A DNA stretch of 16,095 bases from JANPEF01 sp031413115 (GTDB taxonomy: Bacteria > Eisenbacteria > RBG-16-71-46 > DASYSL01), in assembly GCA_031413115.1 (NCBI GenBank), contig JANOEH010000211.1, positions 1 to 16,095 on the forward strand, written 5' to 3'. A program made the position numbers and the translations under genes. Below the pieces are notes generated by a model, which did not search any database, was not told where the DNA came from, and worked only from the letters and a program-made list of their open reading frames with translations. Shown here piece by piece: positions 1-9,099 of the stretch (its first letter is position 1; every line of letters begins with the position of its first letter).

Positions 1-11
1 GTGTGATATCA

Positions 12-68
<57 letters not shown>

Positions 69-330
69 CGGGGGGCGGGCCTCCCGACCCGAAGTTGCAA
101 GGTCCGGGGTCGGGCTGGTCTCTCCGGGAGGGCGTACGTTCCGTACGAAACGTACAAACCGTACGCACCTCCCGGGAGAGGTTCCGGCCCCCGGGCTTCA
201 CAAGTCCCGCCAGGCCCTTGCGACGCAGTCGTGCCCACGGTCTCGCGAAAGCAGTTCAACAACACAGGACACGCGGGGCACTTGAACCAGTTCGCGCCGG
301 GCGGACTTCCGGGGGAAGTGCGCCCTCAAA
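69..330. other. Non-coding stretch at the left edge
   Basis: No credible gene on either strand: the open frames here are arginine- and proline-rich with no recognisable domain. The only structure seen is the GTAC-box hairpin at 120-180, annotated separately. The stop of the minus-strand secreted-protein gene lies immediately to the right, so this is its 3' flank. Confidence 0.5.
120..180. repeat. GTAC 9-bp-period array inside a long hairpin (copy A)
   Basis: Four GTAC boxes begin at 134, 143, 152 and 161, exactly 9 bp apart; the units are GTACGTTCC, GTACGAAAC, GTACAAACC and GTACGCACC. The array is enclosed by inverted arms (120-138 and 160-180) that pair with only two single-base bulges, ending in CTCTCC / GGGAGAG. 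The inner 22 bp is also nearly palindromic. There is no T-run after the stem, so it is not a textbook intrinsic terminator. A related copy lies at 12054-12079. It may be a REP-like element or a multimeric protein-binding site. Confidence 0.75.
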
Positions 331-945
331 CTACCGATAGATCGCCTTCACCGCGCCCCACGTCGACGGGGCCGCCGCGACCGGCGCCGTGCCGAAGACG
401 TCGAGGTGCAGGTCCGCCTGGCTCGTACCGTTGTCGTCGAAGAAGTCGCCGCGCGGGGTGCGGAAGTACCAGGTGTCGTGCGATGTGCCGACCGTGGGCG
501 TCGTGCGGGACGTGGGAACCCACGCGCCGCCCGCAGCCGTCCAGCGCTGCCCGATCCACAGGTTCTGGCCCACGGTCGGCATTGGAAACTCGAAGTGATA
601 GATGGCATTCGAGGTCAGCCCGGCCGGGAACACCATGGGGATCGGCCCGGCGAGGAGTGCGCCCGGCGCGAGCCCGGCGCCGCCGTTGGCGTACACGCTG
701 ACCGACAGCGTGCCGGCCGCGGTGGGGCGCCCACGCACGTCGACCGCGCAGAGGACGATCGTCCCCGACACGTTCGTATGGACGTCGTCGAGAAGTTCGT
801 AGTCCGGAGCGAGGACCGACGCGACCGCGACCGTTCCGGTGATGTTTTCATACACGAGAATGCACGAGGGGTCATGTGCCTGAACGGGCGCGGCGACGAT
901 GGTCAGCACGGCGGCGACGGCCAGCATGGTACGGAACGGCTTCAC
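331..945 (-). CDS. Secreted protein with C-terminal TWG tail
   Basis: Encodes about 204 aa, unidentified. I prefer the GTG at 945 because it gives a textbook Sec signal peptide: basic KPFR, then a hydrophobic core ending APVQA before HD. An in-frame GTG at 981 would add 12 residues that spoil it. The mature part is all-beta in appearance, rich in Gly, Thr, Val and aromatics, with a segment reading ANGGAGLAPGALLAG and a stretch of W-containing strands, as in jelly-roll or Ig-like exoproteins. It ends in PSTWGAVKAIYR, almost the same as the end of the unrelated secreted protein at 7590-8300. The stop is TAG. It follows the kinase gene on the same strand after about 200 bp but has its own likely promoter at 1015-1043. 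Function unknown; export is well supported. Confidence 0.75.
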   Translation of the reverse strand: MKPFRTMLAVAAVLTIVAAPVQAHDPSCILVYENITGTVAVASVLAPDYELLDDVHTNVSGTIVLCAVDVRGRPTAAGTLSVSVYANGGAGLAPGALLAGPIPMVFPAGLTSNAIYHFEFPMPTVGQNLWIGQRWTAAGGAWVPTSRTTPTVGTSHDTWYFRTPRGDFFDDNGTSQADLHLDVFGTAPVAAAPSTWGAVKAIYR

Positions 946-1014
946 GGAAGGACTCGATTCTGGGGGGAATCGGCGGGTCACGACAGCAAGCGGGGGGGTG
1001 ATGGGGGGACGCCA

Positions 1015-1043
1015 GCTCTATTCGATCGGCTCCGCGCCGTCAA
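1015..1043 (-). promoter_or_regulatory. Sigma-70-type promoter for the TWG-tail secreted protein
   Basis: Read on the minus strand: -35 TTGACG (1043-1038), 17-bp spacer, -10 TAGAGC (1020-1015). The transcript would start near 1008 and give a leader of about 60 bases before the GTG at 945. The same TTGACG -35 occurs in front of amt in this window. Inferred from motif match only. Confidence 0.45.
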
Positions 1044-1152
1044 TCCGTCCCGCGAAGGCGATTCACTTCCTCTGGTCGATCATCCCCGCCAGGCGCGCGA
1101 CTGGGCGCGGTGCGAAAGGTCGCGTTGGTGCTGTAGCGGAGGCGTGTCCGAC

Positions 1153-3513
<2,361 letters not shown>

Positions 3514-3520
3514 GGGAGGG

Positions 3521-3526
3521 AGTGTA
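3521..3526 (-). promoter_or_regulatory. -10 box TACACT, leaderless start of the kinase gene
   Basis: On the minus strand TACACT is followed by CCCTCCC and then the ATG at 3513-3511. Transcription starting about 7 bases after the -10 would begin at the start codon itself. The second kinase gene has TAGACT-GCCTCCC-GTG with identical spacing. No convincing -35 is visible here. Confidence 0.5.
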
Positions 3527-3584
3527 GCGCATGCGTGGGGCGCGGCGACGTGCGGGTTCCCGCGCGGGCGTCCATATCAACTCG

Positions 3585-3613
3585 TTGACGCTCCCACCCG
3601 ATGGCCCGATAGT
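3585..3613 (+). promoter_or_regulatory. Promoter of amt-glnK
   Basis: TTGACG (3585-3590), a 17-bp spacer and GATAGT (3608-3613) make a good sigma-70-type promoter, with a start expected near 3620. This gives a leader of about 45 bases to the ATG at 3665, which has its own Shine-Dalgarno. No sigma-54 (GG-N10-GC) element, which often drives amt in proteobacteria, was recognised in the 150-bp divergent region. Confidence 0.6.
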
Positions 3614-3664
3614 GCCCCGCATGCGATGCACTTCGATCGGTTCCCGGTCACCCAGGGAGAGCAG

Positions 3665-4900
3665 ATGGCAGAACCCATGATCGACTCCGGTTCGACGGCG
3701 TGGATGCTCATGTCGTCCGCGCTCGTGCTGCTCATGGTGCCCGGACTCGCGCTCTTCTACGGCGGTATGGTGCGCCGCAAGAACATCCTCACGACGATGA
3801 TGCACTCGTTCGTCGCCATGGCCGTCATCGGCGTCCAGTGGGTGCTGTTCGGGTACGCTCTGGCGTTCGGCAAGTCCCACGGCGGCTTGATCGGCTGGTC
3901 GTGGGACAGCATCGGGCTCCACGGCATCCCACCGCAGCGCCTGTTCGCCGACAAGGCGATCCCCGAACTGGTCTTCGTCATGTTCCAGGGCAAGTTCGCG
4001 ATCATCACGCCCGCGCTCATCAGCGGCGGGATCGCCGAACGCGTGAAGTTCTCGTCCTACGTCCTGTTCATCCTGCTGTGGGCCACGTTCATCTACTGTC
4101 CGCTGGCGCACTGGGTGTGGGCGAGCGGCGGATGGTTGTTCAACTACGGCGTGCTTGATTACGCGGGCGGCACCGTGGTCCACATCGCCGCCGGCGTTTC
4201 CGCGCTCGTGCTCGCGCGCATGCTGGGGCCGCGCCGCGACTACCCCGACGGGGCGATCCTCCCCAACAACCTGACCCTCACCCTCACCGGCGCCGGCCTG
4301 CTGTGGTTCGGGTGGTTCGGCTTCAACGCCGGAAGCGCGGTCGCGATCGAGAGCCCGGTCGCCGGCGCCAGCGCCGGCCTCGCGTTCGCCACCACGCAGG
4401 TGGCCGCCGCCTCGGCCGCGCTGGTGTGGATGCTGCTCGAGTGGAACCAGACCGGCAAGCCGACCAGCCTCGGGATGGCCTCGGGCATCGTCGCCGGGCT
4501 GGTTGCGATCACGCCCGCGGCGGGGCACGTCATGCCGCTCTCGGCGATCCTGATCGGCGGCATCTCGTCGCTCGTGTGCTACACGGCCGTGCGCGCCAAG
4601 CACCGCTTCAAGGTGGACGACTCGCTCGATGCGTTCGGCGTGCACGGCGTCGGCGGCATGTGGGGCGCGCTCGCCACCGGGATCTTCTGCTTCACTCCCG
4701 TGGTCGGCCTGATCGGCGGACACGTGGGCCAGCTGGAGAAGCAGCTCGTTGGCGTGCTGGTGACCGTCGTGTTCGCGGGCGTCGGCACCTGGCTGCTGGG
4801 CACGCTGGTCCAGCGCACGATCGGCCTGCGCGTCACCGAGCAGCAGGAACGCGACGGGCTCGACATCTCGGTCCACGGCGAACGTGGTTACCACCTCTAG
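3665..4900 (+). CDS. amtB: Ammonium transporter (Amt/AmtB family)
   Basis: 411 aa, about eleven membrane segments, moving ammonium/ammonia across the inner membrane. The start at 3665 is preceded by AGGGAGA at a normal distance; an in-frame ATG at 3626 would add 13 residues. Family signatures are clear: WMLMSSALVLLM followed by PGLALFYGGMVRRKN (about 13-40), FQGKFAIITPALI (phenylalanine gate F107/F111), DYAGGTVVHI (D165 and pore H173) and FGVHGVGGMWGA (second pore histidine H326). The C-terminal tail GLDISVHGERGY is the conserved cytosolic segment that contacts PII. It lacks the cleaved signal peptide of E. coli AmtB. The glnK gene follows after 18 bp in the same frame, separated by TAG, so the two are co-transcribed. 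Confidence 0.97.
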   Translation: MAEPMIDSGSTAWMLMSSALVLLMVPGLALFYGGMVRRKNILTTMMHSFVAMAVIGVQWVLFGYALAFGKSHGGLIGWSWDSIGLHGIPPQRLFADKAIPELVFVMFQGKFAIITPALISGGIAERVKFSSYVLFILLWATFIYCPLAHWVWASGGWLFNYGVLDYAGGTVVHIAAGVSALVLARMLGPRRDYPDGAILPNNLTLTLTGAGLLWFGWFGFNAGSAVAIESPVAGASAGLAFATTQVAAASAALVWMLLEWNQTGKPTSLGMASGIVAGLVAITPAAGHVMPLSAILIGGISSLVCYTAVRAKHRFKVDDSLDAFGVHGVGGMWGALATGIFCFTPVVGLIGGHVGQLEKQLVGVLVTVVFAGVGTWLLGTLVQRTIGLRVTEQQERDGLDISVHGERGYHL

Positions 4901-4918
4901 CCCCTGGAGGCTGCCCCG

Positions 4919-5275
4919 ATGAAGCTCATCATCGCGATCGTCCGGCCCGAACGGCTGGAAGCGGTCCAGGCCGCTCTGCAGGCCGCCCTCGACGAGGGTG
5001 ACAACTACCGGCTCACCGCGCAGACCGTGGACGGCCATGGCCGCCAGGCGGGTGAGATCGAGTACTTCCGTGGTCAACCGGTGCGGCAGCGGCTGGTGCA
5101 GAAGAGCCAGATCACCGTCGGCGTGAACGACGCCTACGTCGAGCCCGCGATCCAGGCCATCCTGCGTGCCGCGCGCACGGAAGCGGGCGAAGTCGGCGAC
5201 GGAAAGATCTTCGTCGTGCCGCTCGAGGACTGCGTGCGGATCCGCACCGGGGAGCGGGGCGGCTCGGCGATCTGA
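4919..5275 (+). CDS. glnK: PII nitrogen regulatory protein, GlnK type, without T-loop tyrosine
   Basis: 118 aa; members usually have 112. PII trimers sense ATP/ADP and 2-oxoglutarate and plug the Amt pore. Seen here: N-terminal MKLIIAIVRPERLEAV, GRQAG (41-45) before the T-loop, the GDGKIF signature (93-98) and the RIRTGERG C-terminal nucleotide site. About four extra residues lie before the T-loop and two before GDGKIF. Aligned to E. coli GlnB, the uridylylated Tyr51 falls on V55 and Tyr46 on F50, and the cyanobacterial phospho-Ser49 falls on Q53, so the known T-loop modification residues are absent. The Amt-pore-inserting arginine (R47 in E. coli) is kept as R51. A CTGGAGG Shine-Dalgarno precedes the ATG. 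Coupling to amt supports a role in controlling ammonium uptake. Confidence 0.95.
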   Translation: MKLIIAIVRPERLEAVQAALQAALDEGDNYRLTAQTVDGHGRQAGEIEYFRGQPVRQRLVQKSQITVGVNDAYVEPAIQAILRAARTEAGEVGDGKIFVVPLEDCVRIRTGERGGSAI

Positions 5276-5300
5276 CGGGACGGTCGCACTGAGGTAGACT
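5272..5300 (+). promoter_or_regulatory. Promoter of the interrupted kinase gene, leaderless geometry
   Basis: CTGACG (5272-5277, overlapping the glnK stop), a 17-bp spacer and TAGACT (5295-5300), followed by GCCTCCC and the GTG at 5308. The start codon sits where transcription should begin. This matches the arrangement in front of the intact kinase at 3513. It implies separate transcription from glnK, although read-through is also possible. Confidence 0.5.
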
Positions 5301-5307
5301 GCCTCCC

Positions 5308-6801
5308 GTGCGCCTGACCCCCGGTTCCTTCCTCGGTCCTTACGAGATCGTCGCGCCCCTCGGCGTCGGCGGCATGGGTGAGGTCTACCGCAGCCGCGAC
5401 TCGCGGCTGGGGCGCGACGTCGCCCTCAAGGTCATCACCGACGAGTTCGCCCACGACTCCGAGCGCATCCAGCGGTTCGAACAGGAAGCCCGCGCGTCCG
5501 GCACGCTGAGTCACCCCAACGTCTGCGCCGTCTACGACGTGGGTCGCCACGAAGGCTCGCCCTTCGTGGTGATGGAGTTGCTCGAAGGGGAGACCCTCCG
5601 GGCGATCCTGCAGCGGGGCGCCATCTCGCTGCGCGCGGTGATGGGCTACGTGGCGCAGGCGGCGGGCGGGCTGGCCGCGGCCCACGACAAGCTGATCGTG
5701 CACCGCGATCTCAAGCCCGAGAACCTGTTCGTCAAGAAGGACGGGTAGGTGAAGGTGCTCGACTTCGGGCTGGCAAAGCTCACGGGCACGGCGATGGCAG
5801 CGGCCGGAGACGAAGCGGTGACGCCGACGGTGACCGGATCCGGCGTGATCCTGGGCACCACGGCCTACATGGCCCCCGAGCAGATTCGCGGGGAGCCCGT
5901 GGAGCGGCAGTTCCTGCTGACCGCGGCCCACGTGCGCCAGTTGTCGGTGCGCAATCCGCGCCTGATCGGGTATCCCCTGACCTACCTCGACAACCGGATC
6001 GAGTCGGAGACACTCGTCGTGTTCCTGCACGGCGTCGGGGGCGACCACCGGAGGTTCGAGGAGTCGGTGCGGAGCCTTCCGTATCGTGCCGTCTCCCTTT
6101 CGCTCGCCGGGTTCGCGCCGGGCGATGCGTATCGTCCGGTGCTCTCGTTCGACGATCATTCCCGGTTGATCCGCATCCTCCTCGCGGAACTCGTGCGCGA
6201 GTGCGCTCCGACGCGCAAGATCCTGGTCGGCTTCTCGGCCGGCGCCGACCACCTGCTGCGCATGATCGATTCGGAGAAAGGCCCGGGCGTCGACGTCGCG
6301 GGGTTCATCGGCCTGGGGACCAATGTCAGCCTCGACACCTGCTTCGTCTCGAAGCTCTATGCGCAGATGGACCCGGGGAATCCCGACGGGATCCTCGAGT
6401 CCCTCAAGTCGCTCGGTGCGGAAGTCCGCTCGTTCACGTCGTGGCTGGTCCTGCAAACGTACATCTCGCAGACCTTCCTGAAGTTTGGCTCCGCGCTGGG
6501 GCCCCTGCAACGCTACTCCGCCGAGCTGATCGCCCCCTTCGAGGGGGGCGGGGACCCGCTGCCCGGCTGGTATCGCGCTGCGACGGCGAAGATCGAAAGC
6601 GTTCGCTTCGTCTTTTCCGATGCGGAAGCCGGGCCGGCCCAGGAGGTGCTCGCTCGTCACCTGGAGCACGACATCCTCGGCGACCGCTTCACGGAACGCT
6701 CCTACGTGACGGAGCCGGTCTCCCACGGCCGGCTGCCCGAGTCCGCGCTCACCAACCGTTACATCGAGAGCGTGGTCGCCGAGCTGAAGGCCGGAAGATG
6801 A
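5308..6801 (+). pseudogene. Kinase-alpha/beta-hydrolase fusion broken by in-frame TAG and C-lobe loss
   Basis: One reading frame with two lesions. The first part (5308-5748, 146 aa) is a kinase N-lobe with the GGMGEVYR loop, the VALK lysine and HRDLKPEN. It ends at TAG 5746-5748. The next codons of the same frame continue VKVLDFGLAKL and GTTAYMAPEQIRGEPV, so the stop replaces one residue between KDG and VKVLDFG, a place where Trp (TGG) is frequent in such kinases. Right after APEQIRGEPVE the kinase C-lobe (subdomains IX-XI) is missing. The frame enters RQFLLTAAHVRQLSVRNPR and then an alpha/beta hydrolase. I infer an ancestral kinase plus hydrolase protein with an internal in-frame deletion and a nonsense mutation. 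Kinase activity is very unlikely. The hydrolase part may still be made from GTG 5749. Confidence 0.7.
5749..6801 (+). CDS. Alpha/beta hydrolase with leftover kinase segment (possible restart product)
   Basis: If translation restarts at the GTG directly after the TAG, the product is 350 aa. Residues 1-46 are the kinase DFG-to-APE segment. The hydrolase follows: LVVFLHGVGGDHRRFEE (H94-G95 oxyanion-hole region) and LVGFSAGADH, a GxSxG nucleophile elbow with S163 as likely catalytic serine. A late SHGRLPESAL segment might hold the catalytic histidine, but this is a guess. Substrate unknown; no signal peptide. Its stop overlaps the next gene's ATG (ATGA at 6798-6801), so translation through this region is probably needed to express the cupin protein. 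That argues the hydrolase half is still translated. Confidence 0.55.
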   Translation: MKVLDFGLAKLTGTAMAAAGDEAVTPTVTGSGVILGTTAYMAPEQIRGEPVERQFLLTAAHVRQLSVRNPRLIGYPLTYLDNRIESETLVVFLHGVGGDHRRFEESVRSLPYRAVSLSLAGFAPGDAYRPVLSFDDHSRLIRILLAELVRECAPTRKILVGFSAGADHLLRMIDSEKGPGVDVAGFIGLGTNVSLDTCFVSKLYAQMDPGNPDGILESLKSLGAEVRSFTSWLVLQTYISQTFLKFGSALGPLQRYSAELIAPFEGGGDPLPGWYRAATAKIESVRFVFSDAEAGPAQEVLARHLEHDILGDRFTERSYVTEPVSHGRLPESALTNRYIESVVAELKAGR

Positions 6802-7478
6802 CGCGGGCTCTCCTTGTTCTCGCCCTGCTGCTGCTCCCCGCATCCTGGGCCGTCGCTGCCGAAGACAAGGCCGCGGGGCAGGACGCCGCGCTGCAGGCGG
6901 CGTTCGACGAGACCCTCGCCGCGGCGAGCCGGGCGATCGAGCGCCACGGAATCACCGATTCGGCGATGGTCGAGATTCAGGGCGCGCTGGCGCGCCTGGC
7001 CGCCCGGCCCGCGCTCGTGGATCTCGCGAGCCGGACGCGGCTCCATACGACCAACGGCACCGCGGGCGCGAACGCGGCCGTGCTGGCCAGCCGCGGCGAC
7101 GAGGGCCTGACTCTGTACCTCTCGCGCTTCCAGCAGGGGCACGCGACCCCGGTGCACGATCACGAATCGTGGGGCGTGCTCCACGTGCTCGAGGGCCGTG
7201 ACCATTACATCCACTGGGCCGTCGATCACGACCCGGCCGACTCGTCGCGCACTGAAGTACGGCAGATCCTGGGCACGTTCCTCACTCCCGGCTCGTCCGT
7301 GTACTGGTTCCCTCCGCCGCACGACATCCACACGCAGGAGGCGATGGAGAGCACCGTGTGGGAGCTGGTGCTCACCGGACGGAACTTCCTCAGCCCGAGC
7401 GTACTCGCGCGCCGCCACTCCTACGATGCGAAGACCGGCGGCGCGTCGTCCATGGCCCCGCCGCCCGCCCCGAAATAG
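6798..7478 (+). CDS. Exported cupin, cysteine-dioxygenase-like
   Basis: 226 aa with an N-terminal signal peptide (TRALLVLALLLLPASWAVAA). The fold signature is that of the cysteine dioxygenase type I / COG5553 double-stranded beta-helix group: TPVHDHESWGVLHVLEGRD (about 118-135) gives two metal ligands, H120 and H122, and PPPHDIHTQ (172-180) gives the third (H178, or H175). Characterised relatives are mononuclear iron thiol dioxygenases, mostly cytoplasmic, so an exported form is somewhat unusual. The substrate cannot be deduced. Residues 30-75 are a helical alanine-rich region, and the C-terminus is low-complexity Pro/Ala. The gene overlaps the hydrolase stop by ATGA, indicating translational coupling. 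Stop TAG. Confidence 0.8.
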   Translation: MTRALLVLALLLLPASWAVAAEDKAAGQDAALQAAFDETLAAASRAIERHGITDSAMVEIQGALARLAARPALVDLASRTRLHTTNGTAGANAAVLASRGDEGLTLYLSRFQQGHATPVHDHESWGVLHVLEGRDHYIHWAVDHDPADSSRTEVRQILGTFLTPGSSVYWFPPPHDIHTQEAMESTVWELVLTGRNFLSPSVLARRHSYDAKTGGASSMAPPPAPK

Positions 7479-7508
7479 CAGATCGAGACGGCCCGCCCGA
7501 TCCCGTGA

Positions 7509-7514
7509 TAGACT
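7509..7514 (+). promoter_or_regulatory. Possible -10 box TAGACT
   Basis: The same TAGACT hexamer as the kinase promoter, 75 bases before the ATG at 7590 and just after the cupin gene stop. No good -35 is seen (AGACGG at 17 bp). If active it would start the mRNA of the TWG-tail protein near 7521. Confidence 0.25.
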
Positions 7515-7589
7515 TGTCGCCCTCGGCCGCCATGGCCGTCGTGACTTCATCCACCGGCCGCTCCAACCTGACTTCCTCGAGGCCCTCCC

Positions 7590-8300
7590 ATGATTCGTCA
7601 TTCCCTTTGCGTCCTTGCTCTGAGCGCCCTCCTGGCCACTCCGCTCGCGGCCCAGGTCATCACCTTCGAAACCGATCCGGCCGGGGCGGGCTCCGTCGAT
7701 GACGCCGTGCTGGGGCTCGCTTCCGCGTACGCGGTGGGCCCGCTGAGCATCAGGTTCGGATTCGACGCGGACCTCAATGGCGTCCCCGAGACCACCGCCG
7801 CCTTCGAGCAGGCCGGCCCCGACGTCCTCGATGGGTTCGCGGCGTGCATCGACCGGGATACCGCGGCCCCCGGATTCGGACCCCAGCTCGGCAACTTCTT
7901 CCTGCGCGGAAACTCGGGCGCGGACTTCGGCGTGCTGGTCATCACGTATTCCGGCGGCGTGGTGAGCGGGGCCACGGGCGAGATCTGGGACATCGATGGC
8001 ATCTCCAACGGCACCGAGCAGTACCGCGTGCGCGCGTTCGACTCGGGCGGAGCGCCGCTGGCCACGATCGATTCCCCGCTCAGCACCCAGGACAGCGGCT
8101 GCGCGAACACCGAGCTCGACGGGAAGCCGTGGACATTCAGTTTCGTCGGCGTCCCGGGAATCGCCCGCATCACGATCGACTTCATCGGCACCAAGACCCA
8201 GGGGATCGGGCTGGCGTTCAACAATTTCAACGCCACGGGGGAGCAGCCGGTGCCCGCCTCGCCGGCGACGTGGGGCCGGGTGAAGAGCGTGTACCGGTAA
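7590..8300 (+). CDS. Secreted protein with C-terminal TWG tail
   Basis: 236 aa of unknown function. The ATG at 7590 begins a clear signal peptide (MIRHSLCVLALSALLATPLAAQ). The mature protein starts ITFETDPAGAGSVDDA and is beta-rich with many Gly, Asp and aromatic residues, resembling extracellular jelly-roll proteins such as those that often carry PEP-CTERM anchors. Here the end is instead SPATWGRVKSVYR, closely matching PSTWGAVKAIYR in the protein at 331-945, although I see no similarity between the two bodies. Two cysteines (in AACIDRD and SGCANTE) could form a disulphide. Convergent with the next gene, 15 bp apart. Stop TAA. Confidence 0.8.
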   Translation: MIRHSLCVLALSALLATPLAAQVITFETDPAGAGSVDDAVLGLASAYAVGPLSIRFGFDADLNGVPETTAAFEQAGPDVLDGFAACIDRDTAAPGFGPQLGNFFLRGNSGADFGVLVITYSGGVVSGATGEIWDIDGISNGTEQYRVRAFDSGGAPLATIDSPLSTQDSGCANTELDGKPWTFSFVGVPGIARITIDFIGTKTQGIGLAFNNFNATGEQPVPASPATWGRVKSVYR

Positions 8301-8315
8301 GGCGCGGCGGTTCGC

Positions 8316-8813
8316 CTACAGCACCAGGTCCCCCGAATGCCGGTCCGCACACGCCCGCACCAGCCGCACCACGCCGTCCGCGATCACCACCTGCGTGGGG
8401 TGCACGTAGCTGGAGCCCACGAGCGGGGCGCCCGGGGTCTTCGACCACGGGGCGAACGGCAGGCGGCGCACCTGGTCGGCCATGTGGAGATGATGCGCGC
8501 AGGGGCACGCGGGATCGAGCGGCGCCGGGCAGTGCGCCAGGAGAAAGCGCTCGAGCGCCTCGGCGTCGGCCGGCGACATCGGGTACCAGTCCCGGTCGTT
8601 GCAGGGATCGTCGTCGTGGAACGCGTTGTAGTAGTCGTGCGCCTCGCGCTCGATCTTCCCGGCCCCGCACTCGCGGCAGCGATGGAACTCGATGCTCGCG
8701 CCGGTCGAGAGATCCCCGCTGTGCTCGAACCATGCGGCCAGCCGCGAGTTGGTCGACTGGCAAGTGCTGCAGCGCACGTCGGTGGCCGGCGCTCCCTTGC
8801 GGAAGGACGTCAT
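8316..8813 (-). CDS. Cysteine-rich zinc-ribbon-like hypothetical protein
   Basis: 165 aa, not recognised. Two CxxC knuckles, CSTC (C15/C18) and CREC (C46/C49), suggest a zinc ribbon at the N-terminus. Four more cysteines (C71, C95, C103, C105) and CPCAHHLH could hold a second metal site. The C-terminal half has no recognised motif. The ATG at 8813 is well supported by a perfect GAGGAGG Shine-Dalgarno four bases upstream. No signal peptide or membrane helix, so cytoplasmic. It stands alone, convergent with the secreted protein on the left and divergent from the TPR gene on the right. Confidence 0.75.
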   Translation of the reverse strand: MTSFRKGAPATDVRCSTCQSTNSRLAAWFEHSGDLSTGASIEFHRCRECGAGKIEREAHDYYNAFHDDDPCNDRDWYPMSPADAEALERFLLAHCPAPLDPACPCAHHLHMADQVRRLPFAPWSKTPGAPLVGSSYVHPTQVVIADGVVRLVRACADRHSGDLVL

Positions 8814-9030
8814 GGTGCCTCCTCGGTTGTGGGTTGGGGAATCGACTGCGGCCTTCGGGGCGAAAGCGGGGTGGGGCGAGGTGGAGCGGGATCGCGAACG
8901 CGGGGAGGATCGGGGATGAGGCGGGATCCTCAGGTTGGGCGCGTCGGCGGGGGTGTTCCCGCTACCCGATGATATTCATGCCATGGGGGTGGGACACTTC
9001 CTGCTACCTCCTGGCAGCGACACCAAGGCG

Positions 9031-9036
9031 TATACT
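9031..9036 (+). promoter_or_regulatory. Possible -10 box TATACT upstream of the TPR gene
   Basis: TATACT followed by CCTCCCC, similar to the TACACT-CCCTCCC and TAGACT-GCCTCCC blocks of the kinase genes. It lies about 64 bases before the ATG at 9100. No good -35. If used, a start near 9043 rules out the longer upstream reading frame. Confidence 0.35.
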
Positions 9037-9099
9037 CCTCCCCGACCGTCCCCGTTCGCCGTCGCGCACGGCCGCCCCCGCACGGAGCCCAGCCTGACC

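Noticed and set aside
120..180. Intrinsic terminator or CRISPR repeat
   Set aside because: No T-run after the stem, and the 9-bp units are contiguous without spacers, so neither a terminator nor a CRISPR array is supported.
5746..5748. TAG reassigned to an amino acid in this organism
   Set aside because: TAG terminates several genes at natural ends here, including both a TWG-tail protein and the FG-GAP protein, so a general reassignment does not fit; local mutation or error is simpler.
5134..6843. A 569-residue minus-strand open frame opposite the kinase-hydrolase region
   Set aside because: No recognisable domain, and the plus strand carries clear kinase and hydrolase motifs in the same stretch.
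8935..9099. Upstream TTG start adding 55 residues to the TPR protein
   Set aside because: The extra segment is low-complexity, lies across a likely -10 box at 9031, and the domain begins only after the ATG at 9100.
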